From Metarhizium brunneum (lineage: Eukaryota > Ascomycota > Sordariomycetes > Hypocreales > Clavicipitaceae): a stretch of DNA of 64,000 nt. Below the pieces are notes generated by a model. That model was given only the letters and a program-made list of their open reading frames with translations, was not told where the DNA came from and ran no database searches. This document shows positions 48,909 to 60,287 of this stretch, piece by piece. The translations under genes were made by a program, and so were the position numbers. Each line of letters starts with the position of its first letter. The stretch's first letter is position 1. The stretch covers positions 4,154,001-4,218,000 of the forward strand of contig NC_089424.1 in the NCBI RefSeq assembly GCF_013426205.1. Reading direction: 5' to 3'.

Positions 48909-51900
48909 ATGGACGCCGGACTTGTGCGAGAGCAGCCAGAACCGATCGCCATTGTTGGCATTGGATGTCGGTTTCCCGGCGGAGCAAGTACTCCGTCCAA
49001 GTTGTGGGATGTCTTGAAGGAGGCCCCAAACACCGCAAAGGTGATCCCTCAAGAACGCTTCAACCTTGACAGATTCTACCACCCGGTGGGCACCCATCAC
49101 GGTACAAGCAACGTCAAGGAGACCTACTTCCTGGACGAAGACGTCAGGCGATTCGATGCAGGCTTCTTCAATATCCCCCCTCCTGGTACGGCCAACCCTC
49201 CCTCCACTCTCGCAACTAAGCGTCAACGTGGCTAATCATGTCTTGTATTCAGAGGCCGGTGCCATGGACCCTCAACATCGTCTTCTCATGGAGACGGTCT
49301 ACGAAGCCATGGAGACCTCTGGCACGACCATTGAGAAACTTCAAGGGTCGAACACGTCCGTGTTTGTCGGAGTCATGTGCAGCGACTACTATATCCTTTC
49401 TGCACAAGACTTGGATAGCGTCTCGACGTACAACTCCACGGGCATCGCAAACAGCAACGCCTCCGCTCGTCTTTCCTACTTCTTTGACTGGCACGGGCCG
49501 TGCATGACAATCGACACGGCATGCTCTTCTAGCTTGGTGGCTGTCCACCAGGCCGTTCAAGCTCTCCGGGCTGGCACCTCCCGCGTAGCTGTGGCCGCAG
49601 GCACCAATCTCCTGCTTTGTCCCCTCGGGTACATATCTGAGAGTCTGCTGGGCATGCTTTCGCCGAATGGGCGATGCCAAATGTGGGATGAGAAGGCGGA
49701 CGGCTACGCCCGAGGAGAGGGTGTTGCTTGTGTGCTGCTGAAGAAATTAAGCGATGCCATTGCGGATGGTGACCATATTGACTGTGTTATTCGTGAAACG
49801 GGAGTTAATCAGGACGGCAAGACTAAAGGCATTACTATGCCGAGCGCCGTCTCTCAAGCCTCCCTGATCCAGAGAACCTACCACCAAGCTGGACTGGACC
49901 CGAGGAACAAGAAGCATCGTTGTCAGTACTTTGAAGCCCATGGAACCGGTACTCCTGCAGGTGATCCGCAAGAAGCCGAAGCTTTGGGTAAGTGAATGAC
50001 CTTGTCTAGGACTTGGGTATTCGTGACAAATACTGAAAGTTTCATGGTCAGATACGGCCTTCTTCGGGGATTCAGAACGAGATGCCAATGACATTCTTTA
50101 CGTGGGATCCGTAAAGACCGTAGTTGGCCACACCGAAGGCACCGCTGGTCTGGCGGGCATCATAAAAGCATGTCTCTCCATCAAGCATGGGATTATTTCT
50201 CCCAATCTGCATCTAGACAGCCTGAGCCCATCGGTGAAGCCTTTCTGCAAGAATCTCGAGGTGGTGACATCCATTATGCCGTGGCCAGAGTTGCCTGCCG
50301 GTCAAGTTCGGCGAGCCAGCGTCAATAGCTTTGGATTTGGAGGAACCAATGCCCACGCCATCTTGGAGAGTCCCTGGCCTTCGGACGACTTACAAGCTCA
50401 GGTTGAGGACCGCACTCCTGTATCGGCAGACAAGGAAGCTCTTCATCTTCCATTTCTCTTCTCCGCCACGTCAGAAAAGTCCCTTATAGCCTTAGTGGAT
50501 GCCTACTCCGAGTATCTTGAGAGCAACTCCGATGTTGACCTTCATAGACTCGCTTACACGTTGGGGTGCCGGAGATCGGCCTTCGCCTTCAAGACGTGCT
50601 TCTCAGCCGCATCACAAGAGGAACTGTGTAGCAAATTAAGCGAGAGCACCAGCGATCAAGGGAACCTGTCCTTTGTGCGTTCCACGACAACAAATCCGTC
50701 TCTCCTCGGCGTCTTCACTGGCCAAGGTGCGCAGTGGCCGAGGATGGGTGCTTCACTCCTTCAGTCATCAAATCGCGCCATGGATATCATCAACGAGCTG
50801 GATGCCTCATTGGCAGCGCTGCCGGCTTCTGACCGTCCTTCGTGGACTCTCCGTGACGAGCTTCTGGCTGATGCGTCGGCTTCCCGTGTGGGTGAGGCCA
50901 CCATTGCACAACCTCTAGTATGTGCTGTTCAGATCCTGCTGGTTACGTTATTGCGGGATGCTGGGGTTCAGTTCAAGTCCGTTGTTGGGCATAGCTCTGG
51001 AGAGATTGCAGCTGCCTTTGCCGCAGGCTTCATTAACCATCATGATGCCATCCGCATTGCGTATTATAGAGGTTTACATTCGAAGCTGGCCCGGAGTGCG
51101 AGTGGTGACATAGGCGGAATGCTAGCGACCGGCCTTTCATACGACGAGGGCATAGAGCTGTGTGATCACGAAGACTTCACCGGCCGTATCACCGTGGCTG
51201 CGTCCAACTCCCCGACTAGTGTTACTATTTCTGGTGACTTGGACGCTCTTGAACAGCTGCAGTTGGTTCTTGAGGATGAGGAAACCTTTGTCCGGGCTCT
51301 GCGCGTCGACAAGGCCTATCATTCTCACCACATGAAGCCTGCATCTGGACCGTTCCTGGAGAGCGTCAGGAACTGTGCTATCAACATCATGACTCCTCCA
51401 AACAACGCGCCAACCTGGTTCTCCAGTGTGTACGGGGGTCAAGTCATGGAGGCAAGTGATATTATCAAGGGATCGTACTGGGTAGAAAACTTGTTGAATC
51501 CCGTGCTGTTCTCCCATGCTCTCGAGACGGCTCTGTTGTCAGGCGATGCTTTCGACGCCGCTGTGGAAATTGGCCCCCATCCCGCCCTCAAAGGACCGGC
51601 AACAGATGTGATGAAGGCCGTGACTGGGAAAATCATCCCTTACAGCGGAACCCTAACCCGCGGCAAGCACGACGTCGAATCCTTCAGCGATGCCTTGGGG
51701 CATCTTTGGGCCAACGCAGGTCCTTCTTCTATCAATCTTGACAGTTATGGACAAGCCATGTATCAAGACTGGAAGACAATCAAGATATTGCGGGATCTTC
51801 CAGCCTATCCGTGGAACCGCGATCGGATCTTATGGACCGAGTCGAGGGGAACCAAGCTATGGCGCCAGCAAGAAGGAAAGTTTCACGACATCCTCGGCTC

Positions 51901-54900
51901 TCGCTGTGCCGATGGAACGGAGGAAGAATGGCGCTGGAAGAATCTTCTGCATCCCAAGGAGCTTCCGTGGGTGTTGGACCACGCTCTGCAAGGGCAAACC
52001 GTCTTCCCTGGAACTGGATACCTCTGCCTCGCCTTGGAGGCGGCCATGCAGATTGCCGGTAACAATTCTGTCCAGCTGCTCGAGCTGACGGACCTGAGTA
52101 TCCGCAAAGCTATTGCGATTGATGAGAGCGCTGGCACAGAGACGCTTGTATCCATGACCAAGATAATCCGTACAGAAGAGGACATCACCATGGCGTTTGC
52201 CTGCTTCTCGACGGTTGGCAAGGAAGGTTCCGGTCTTGCCTTGAATGCCATGGGCAATGTCCGAGTACAACTCGGACAACCCATGCCGGATATCCTCGCG
52301 CCGCGGCCACCTCCTGCCCACGGCATGAGGCCGGTTTCGACGGATCACTTCTACAGCGAGGTGGCCAAGCTCGGGTACAACTACGGCCCAACTTTCCGCG
52401 GCATCTGCAATTTGGAGCGAAGGCTGGGCGGTTCCAGGGGTGATATTGTCGGACCGCCTAATGATGAGACGGGCACGACGTTGCTTTTCCACCCCGGCAT
52501 GCTCGATGCAGCCCTTCAGGGCATGTTGGTTGGATTCAGCTCTCCCGGGGACGGCCGCCTCTGGTCTCTCCATGCACCATCGAGCATCAGGAGAGTGACC
52601 CTGGTGCCTAGTTTGTGCGGTGCAAACATGACCCCGAAAGTGTCGTTTGACTGCGCCGTTACCGATATCGAGTTCAACGAGCTGACGGGGGATGTTGAAG
52701 TGTTCCAAGACGAGACCGGTTACAAGTCCATCTCTGTGGAAGGCGTTGCTTTTATCCCCTTTACTGCAGCTACTGCCTCGGACGACCGCGGTCTCTTTGC
52801 GCATAATGTCTACGGCATCGAGTCTCCCAATGGGCAAGCTGCCCTGGGGTCGTATAGAGCCACCAAGAGTGAGATTCAGAAAGGTGTCGACTGCGAACGC
52901 GTGGCTTTCTACTACCTGAGGAGACTTCACGAGGACTTCTCCCAAGCTGAGCGCACTACACTTCATCTGCCACGCCATCATCAGGCTCTCTTTGACTATG
53001 CTGAATACATATATAATATAGTCCAACGCGGAGAGCATGCCTACGTGAAGAAGGAATGGATGGAGGACACATATGAGCAAATATGCAGCATTATGAAGAG
53101 GCAAGTCTACATCTATGGCGAGGGCTTTGTTGAACTCGGTCCAGGACGAAGAGAAGTGAGATGCTGACAATCCTCCAGTTATGGTCCAAACGATCCGGAC
53201 TTCCAGCTAACAGCCGCATCTGGAGAGAACCTGCCGGCGGTAGTACGGGGAGAAACGACGATTCTCGAACACTTGACCAAGGACAACAAGCTGAACAACT
53301 ACTACCAGCACGCTCTTGGCTTCCACGCCCTCAACGACCTCATCGCCGCCACTGTCAAGCAAATCGCCCACCGGTACCCGCGGATGAACATCTGCGAAGT
53401 TGGAGCCGGCACCGGCGGTGCGTCGAGGCGCATTTTCGCCGAGCTGGGCACCGCCTACTCATCTTACACGTACACCGACATCTCGAGCGGCTTCTTCAGC
53501 AAGGCTCAGGAGGACTTTGCTGCCTACAAGGACCGAATGATCTACAAGACGCTGGACATCACCGTCGACCCTGCCGAGCAAGGATTTGAACACGGGGCCT
53601 ACGACCTTGTCGTGGCCGCCAACGTGCTCCATGCCACGCCCGACCTGGTTGCCACGCTGTCCAACGCGCGCAAGCTGCTCCGTCCAGGCGGGTTCTTGGT
53701 CATGATGGAATTCACCGACAAGAGCGTGTTGCGCCTCGGCGTCATCATCGGCGGTCTTCCGGGGTGGTGGATCGGAGCAGACACTGGCCGCAAACACTCG
53801 CCCTGCGTTTCGCTGCCCGAGTGGAACGACATCCTGCTCGGTTCCGGATTCGCGGGTATCGAGACGTCGACGCCCGTCTTGGATCCGGTTGTCATGCCAG
53901 CCTCCATCATCGTCGGCCAGGCTTTCGACAGCGACCTCTCGCTGCTGAGGGAGCCTACGGCCGTCTCGCCGGGGCTCGGCATGGCGAAAAACGCGGAGCT
54001 TCTCATCGTGGGTGGTGCCGGGGCCGCTTCTGCCAAGGTCGTCGAGAACGTTGCGGCTGCTGTGCGGCCGCATTACCAAAATATTGTCCATGTTCGGAGC
54101 TGGGACGACCCGAGCGCGGATCATGGTTTGAAGAATCCCACTGTGCTGAGCTTGCAGGATCTCGATGGTGCTTTCTGGAGGGACATGACGGTCCGGCGAT
54201 TTGAAAGGCTCAAGGCTGTCTTTTTGACGGCGGCAAACGTGCTCTGGGTGAGTTGGGGCACGGATTGCGACAATGGCGACGGCGCCATGACGGTCGGCTT
54301 CTTCCGATCTCTGGCGTACGAGCTGCCGCAGGCCATTCTGCAGGTGATGGACTTGGAAGACGTATCCAAGGCTGACGGATCTGTCATTGCCCAAAGGCTT
54401 CTGCGGCTGGACATGTCGTCGTACATGAACAAGACTGGCTCCCTTGGCCGCACCATGTTCAGCAATGAGCCGGAACTCAGGTTTCGAGACGGAAAGGTCT
54501 TGATCCCGCGGTGTCTTCCCCATGTGGACCAGAATCACCGCTACGACTCCCTCAAGCGCGTCATTGACAAGGAGATTTGCCTCGACGAATCCATCGCCAC
54601 GCTCAACTGGTCACGGTCCGAGTACACCCTGCGGGAGGACGAGTGCGCAGTTTTGCCTTGTTTGGCAGACCACCGGCGGGTTCGTGTCGATTCGTCTCTG
54701 GCATCGTCAATCGTCACCCCTGCCGGTCGATTATTCTTCAGTCTGGGCACTGACATGGACACGGGCCGGCGAGTCGTGTCGGCCTCTGGCAAGAACTCTT
54801 CGGCCATTTCGGTCCCTCACAAGTGGTCAGTCCATGTTGACGTCGGCAGAAGCATCGACTCTCAGTACCTCTCTTTCCTCTCGGGCTATCTGTTGAGTCG

Positions 54901-56725
54901 GCACCTCTCGTCTAGGATGCCTGCCGGGGGGACTGTCGTCGTCCACGAGCCAGACCCGGGCTTGGCCTCGATGATGTCACGGCAGCTAGCCACCATGGGA
55001 TGCAGGGTCTTGTTCACAACCGCTGCGACTGGCGTGGTGAGGAGGAACTGGCTAGCCATGCATCCTCGCATTCCCGATCGTCAGCTCATACGGGCGTTGC
55101 CAACGACGTGTGACTTGTATCTCGACCTCTCTGCCACCACGCCCTGCCCGGAGGGGTCATCATTCCTCAGTCAGAGAATTTCTAAAATGCTTCCTCCTTT
55201 GTGCGAGAGACATGATGCGGGCGTTGTCATTGCGCGTCAATCAACCGTGTTCGCAGGTGCTCACGACGACGCCATCCATGAGCTGCTCAACCGAGTCAAC
55301 TTGTTTGCTGCGGCGCAGCTCAACGGAGTGCCCGACGGCATGCCTTTGCCCATGATTCCCCTGAGTCAAATCCTGAGCAGCGGCGCCTCCGCGACAAGCA
55401 ATGCGCTCAGGGGCATTATCCAGTGGCACGGCGAGGACAGCGTCCCAGCCCGCGTGGAGCCAGTCGTGAACAGAAACGACTTGTTCGCAGCCGACAAGAC
55501 GTACTGGCTCGTCGGCCTCGCAGGTGACTTGGGTAGATCCATTTGCGACTTCATGGTTGCTCAGGGCGCTCGCTACATCGTGCTGTCCAGCCGAAACCCC
55601 GAGATCAACCACGAGTGGGTGAAGGATCATGCCGCGCGCGGCGCGACCGTTGTCTACATCGCTGCAGACATCACGAGCGAGAGCAGCCTCAGGGCATCCT
55701 ATGATCAGATCCGGGCGAATCTGCCTCCAGTGAGCGGCGTGGCCAACGGCACCCTCGTCTTGAAGGACCGAGGGTTGGTCAACATGGATCTCGAGACATT
55801 CCACGCCAACACCAGGTGCAAGGTAGAGGGCACTGAGCACCTCGACGCCCTGTTCCCGGACAACACGCTGGACTGGTTTATTGCCTTTTCATCCATCTCT
55901 GCAACCGTGGGCAACATGGGCCAAATGGCCTACACGGCTGCCAACATGTTCATGAAGGCCATCATTTCCCAGCGCCGCAGGCGCGGTGTAGCCGGCTCCG
56001 TCATCGACATATCCCAAGTCTTTGGCGTCGGGTACGTCGAGCGCGAGCTCAATCGGCAGGCCAGGAGCGACCGCGAGCAGGCCATGAGGCTGATGGGCAA
56101 ATCCGGGACGCTCGTCATGTCGGAGCCCGACCTGCATCAGCTCTTTGCCGAGGCCGTCATCTCGGGCCGTGCCGGGTCGGGCCACGACCCCGAAATCATC
56201 TCGGGTCTCCGGATCATGACGCCCGCCGAGTCCAAGGATGCCCTATGGGGCGGCAACGTTCGCTTCGGCCACATGATCCAGGAGACGGGCACGGCCAAGC
56301 CGCCCAGCGCCACCAAGACGGCTGCGATCCCGATCAGGGCGCAGCTGGAGGCGGCCAAGGACGCCGAGCAAATATCCGCCATGCTCGGCGCCGCCTTCAA
56401 GGCCAAATTGAAGGCTGCTCTGCAGGTGGGCGAGGAAACGCTCAGCGTGACGACCCCCCTGGTCGACATGGGGGTCGACTCCCTCGTGGCTGTCGAGATT
56501 CGGACGTGGTTGGCGAACGAGGTCGGTGCGGATGTTGCGGTCCTCAAGATCCTGGGCGGGCCGTCGATTCAAGACTTGGTCGAGGATATCGCCGTGGCCA
56601 TCAAAGGCCAAGAGAGCTCGAGTGACAGTGCCGAGTCGGAGACCAGCTCCAACTCGGAGGATAAGACGAGTACCCCTGCGACGGAGGGGAGCAGTGACGG
56701 ATCCGGTCAGGAAAAGACGGAATAG
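48909..56725 (+). CDS. Highly reducing type I polyketide synthase (KS-AT-DH-MT-psiER-KR-ACP)
   Basis: An iterative PKS that builds a reduced, alpha-methylated chain. Model: join(48909-49185, 49253-49987, 50052-53100, 53179-56725), 2535 residues. KS: DTACSSS with C183, [25 protein letters not shown] and GHSSGE with S652. [16 protein letters not shown] with H981, and [25 protein letters not shown] near 1427. The 1540-2120 region lacks the ER nucleotide motif and is best seen as a pseudo-ER plus structural KR, so the neighbouring trans-ER is needed. [13 protein letters not shown] near 2129 and QMAYTAAN near 2271. [13 protein letters not shown] with S2455. After the ACP comes only a Ser/Glu/Thr-rich tail with no thioesterase, reductase or condensation domain. 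Intron 3 (53101-53178) is of the GC-AG type. Introns 1 and 2 are ordinary. Confidence 0.95.
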
Positions 56726-57148
56726 GCGACGGGTTTACCGTGTTCTACGGGTAGAGGTCTGTCGATGTTTATCAAGTTTGTTATTGTGTGGCCGTGTTTC
56801 TGCGTACAGAATCCGTTGAATCGTAGCTTTTCTCGTACTATAAGAAGCCTTGTGCCTGTCAATGAATTGAACCGAATTTCGCTCTTTCTCGTATTCTACG
56901 GGCATCTTCACTTGTAATCTACGAATTTATTTATGCGCCCCGGGTTCGCGCCTTTAGCCATCTTGAACGCCAAGATTTGCGAGGCCATTCATGTGAAAGG
57001 GGGGTGTGTTGGACTTGAAGAACTAGAAACATGGCATTCTTGACAAGGAAAAGACATTGCGTTTCCGCAGGATGAATAACAGTCACACCATAATGCTCCA
57101 GGCCCTTGTCACACTTGCGCAGAGTTAATGAACTTCATACATAGCTTT
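56726..57148. other. Convergent intergenic, PKS / epimerase 3' ends
   Basis: 423 bp between convergent stop codons. No reading frame of note; expected to contain both transcript ends. Confidence 0.6.
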
Positions 57149-58440
57149 CTAATGGCAGCTAGTCCTGCCTTTAACCAAAAACTTAAACTTGGACACAGAC
57201 GTCATCATTCTATCCGGCCCATAAAGAATACGACTTTCACGCTGCCACTCAGGGTGATGTAAGGCGTCTGGCCAGTCCATCATCTGCATTGAGATGGCCG
57301 CATTCTTGCCGACTTTGGCCCCCCCCTGGGCTGCCTTTAACGCCAAGTTTGCTAAAGAGAATTTATTAGCGGCCGTGAGATAATATAACATAAATCTCAT
57401 CGTGGCGGAATAAATGTGCTTACAGTAGGGCTTATCCCACGTCACCAGGCGCACTGCCGCTTGATCGGTATACATGTTGAGTGTAATGCCTGATTTTACC
57501 GATGAGAGCGAAGCGACAGGGTTGCTATCCATTTCCCATGGCTGGTGCCGATTGACTAGAAAGAGGTCATCGTAAGACCCTTTCCGTGCCAGCCCTACGT
57601 CTAAGGATCTTGGTAGTGACCAGAAATCATATTCGCTGTCTTTTGTATTTCCTTTAATATTACCTGTTGGAATTTGGTCTTGGTCCTCTTCAAGTCGTAA
57701 TCCTGAAAATGGTAGGTGTAACCGATGTTCCTTGATAGTCTCTGATCCCTCTCTAAATCCATCTAGGTTCCAAAATGTCTTATGGCTAAGGTTAATAGGC
57801 ACCGGGTCGCTAGTCCTGGTGGGTGTGACGCCGTACGAGATCCGCCATTCATACGGGTATACCGAGTGTGTTAAAGCAGACCCTGAATTTCCTGGAAATC
57901 CGTTCTTACCAGCGCGGTCGAAAACCACAAAGGTGATGCTATTGCTTGTGCGGGAGCCAACGTCAAACGTTGTTCGCTCCCAACCACCGACTCCTCCGTT
58001 ATATGTGCTGGTTCCGTTATTCCCGTTTGCAGAGGTATGGTATTTCTTGTCATTAATGACGAAGCTAGCATTGCTTATGTGGCCGGCCATTCGACCTAAA
58101 TAGAAGTTTGCTTTAGCCCAGTACATCTGACTCCTGTGGCCGACACGAACGCACCTATTGTCCCTCCAAGCTGGCCCACGTAGTTTGCGTATTCCTTCGG
58201 GTTATCTAGGCCTAGAATGAGGTCGATTTCGTTCCCGTTTGTGTCGTTTATGAATAGGTTTGTTGGAGCGCCTCCATTCGCATTGGTAAAAACAAGCCGG
58301 ATGCCTTCTGCCTGGATGCTCCATTTGCCATCCGCGTCCGTCGGCCACAGGGCTGTAAACCCGGCAAACGGGCTTCCGCCGTACCAGAGGGACTTGATGG
58401 TAGCTGCAAAGCTTACCAGGAGAGCAGCTGCCTTTACCAT
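57149..58440 (-). CDS. Aldose 1-epimerase-like protein, catalytic Glu apparently replaced
   Basis: A galactose mutarotase-fold protein, in a PKS cluster unlikely to act on sugars. Model: complement of join(57149-57351, 57424-58095, 58155-58440), 386 residues, introns 59 and 72 nt. The ATG at 58440 gives a hydrophobic start (MVKAAALLVSFAATI) that could be a signal peptide or anchor. Family features: LGGTIGRMAGHIS (the usual GRxANRI region), INLSHKTFWNLDG (His near 200) and DWPDALHHPEWQ, matching the usual HFPDAxNHPxF. In ordinary mutarotases a Glu precedes this block as LETQ; here the aligned residue is Gln (SMQMMDWPDA, Q342). A role in shaping or cyclising the polyketide is inference; fusarielin-type clusters also carry such a gene. 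Confidence 0.85.
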
Positions 58441-59275
58441 GTCGCCGCGCTTATTGCCCACGGCTGCTCTATTCCTGATGTCTGCGCAAGTTCAGACGAA
58501 TTATGTTGAGTCGACACTATGGCTAGGAAAATCCGGGTCTGAATACGTGCATGTCTAGCAGGTTAGTTTCGACAGTAAGCAAGGTTTGAGTTTCTGTACA
58601 ATTCAGCCGTGTTTAGCAGAGAGGACTTGTTTTTACCGGCGGGTTTTTTAGAAATGCGCCGCCGGTACCGTGAGACGCACGAAGACGCCGTGTGATGGGC
58701 CAGTCAATCGGTACAAGATACACGTCGAAATACACCGGTACGAATAGAAAGATCTAGAACAAAAAAATTGACACCGCGTTGTTGTTATACCTTTTGCCAA
58801 TAGGTAATCCCCAGCACAGCATGTCATTGTATTCGGCGAGACGAAGGATACCCGAACCAAACCGACCAGTCTCTTCATAGCACCCCCAGAAATGACTACA
58901 ACAACAGCTGATGATATTGGGTTTATTCCTGACACTAATTCCGGCGTATAACTTGACTTTTAGAGAGGGAAACCCGTCGTCACTCGACGAAGCAGCAGTG
59001 CAGCTATAGGAACAGGACCTTTAGTACTATTAAATTAATGCTGCACGAGGCAGCAAGTTTAAAATGATTACTATCAATATCACAGGCGTGACAAGAGCTA
59101 TAGGCTTGGAGCAATGACTCAATTCATCTAATAACACTCTGTGGTTTTCCTCAAGATCGCTCTTTAAATACAACAAGCCAGTGAGGGTCTTTGCCCCATG
59201 TCCCGTGATCGTAGCCCTCGTGTACCCGTGTGACATACAAGCGCATTCTTCAGCCGTGGTTTATAGTTATAACAC
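58441..59275. promoter_or_regulatory. Upstream region of the epimerase gene with two motif copies
   Basis: 835 bp without a gene. CCGGCGGGTTTTTT at 58636-58649 and the inverted GCGCCGCCGGTACC at 58656-58669 lie about 200 bp upstream of the epimerase ATG. The rest also covers the 3' flank of the hydrolase gene. Confidence 0.5.
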
Positions 59276-59992
59276 TTAAATGTCTTCGGTGGCATTTGCG
59301 GATAACCGGCGTATTGCACTTACGACCTCATCTACATCGTCCTTTGCCAGTGGAAGCTGATGCTTGCCGGTAAATCCAGCAACCTTCGCACAAGACAAAT
59401 CAAAAAACTCGGCTAACATGTGCTCCGACTCTGGCCTCCATGGATCGTTTGACCCGTGGATATGCAAGGTAGGAATCAGGACTCTTTCCGGAGCTGCAGT
59501 CATTTCATCGTTGAGATATAGAGGGGGGTAGGTAGCGTTATTTATAATGGCAAACTTGATGTCATAAAAGTCGTCGGTACGGCCTCGTCGACGCATTTGC
59601 GCCAGATGCATGAGAAGCCCCGTGGCGACTCGCGCTCCCTGAGAGAATGCCATGATGCCCACAAACAGCGCTTGCCCGTCGTCCTTTTTCAGCAAATGGT
59701 CTTCGAGCAGTGCCCTGACCTTGTCCCTCTCTGCGTTGACCTCGTCCGTCGTAATGTCGAACGACAGCGATGCGCCCATGTCGCATTGCCATCGGTAAAA
59801 GGGGCCCGAGTCTGCAAACAGCTCCATCCCAGGCCCGGGCGTCGAGAGAAACGGAGCTTCGATGAAAACAAACTGGAAATCTTTGCCAAGAGCTGAGAAG
59901 ATCTTGCGCCCTTGCACTCGAAAAATTGCGCCGTTGGACCCGGCGCCGTGGAGGCAAAGGATTCGGGGGAGGAGGCTTTCTTGCTTCGCCAT
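59276..59992 (-). CDS. FSH1-family serine hydrolase, LovG-like polyketide-releasing enzyme
   Basis: An alpha/beta-hydrolase thioesterase, expected to cut the finished chain from the PKS carrier domain, which has no release domain of its own. Single exon, 238 residues, normal for the FSH1 family. Starts MAKQESLLPRILCLHG, with the oxyanion strand LHGAGSNG. Catalytic triad candidates are S117 in AFSQGAR (GxSxG-like, here FSQG), D183 in HGSNDPW and H211 in GKHQLP. No signal peptide, so cytosolic. The gene is divergent from the second P450 gene and shares a 295-bp promoter with it. Confidence 0.93.
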   Translation of the reverse strand: MAKQESLLPRILCLHGAGSNGAIFRVQGRKIFSALGKDFQFVFIEAPFLSTPGPGMELFADSGPFYRWQCDMGASLSFDITTDEVNAERDKVRALLEDHLLKKDDGQALFVGIMAFSQGARVATGLLMHLAQMRRRGRTDDFYDIKFAIINNATYPPLYLNDEMTAAPERVLIPTLHIHGSNDPWRPESEHMLAEFFDLSCAKVAGFTGKHQLPLAKDDVDEVVSAIRRLSANATEDI

Positions 59993-60287
59993 GCTCGGTG
60001 TCTGGTTGATATCAAGTTTACAAATTATTCTATGCCAGAGAAATAATGTAAACTTCTACCTAGAATCTTCATGGTTGCGAGTTTCCAGAGGTGGACGGAT
60101 TCATGGCCACCGGCGAGTTTTGCGGGCGGCGAATTCTCTCTGGGGAACGCCCATGTATCAAGAATGGCAAGCCGGCCACCTCGACAGTGAATTGGACGTG
60201 TATTGCAAAGGCTCATGTTTGTGTGTTTAAAGTTTGTAAAGTCTCAAGCAATCTTTCTGCCTTGTTCTAACGGCCACGAAGGCATGC
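59993..60287. promoter_or_regulatory. Divergent promoter, hydrolase / P450, with motif variant
   Basis: 295 bp containing CACCGGCGAGTTTTGCGGG at 60108-60126, a one-base variant of the cluster motif. Confidence 0.45.

Noticed and set aside
53459..54538. 359-codon minus-strand open frame inside the PKS
   Set aside because: Antisense shadow of the methyltransferase region; no domain of its own.
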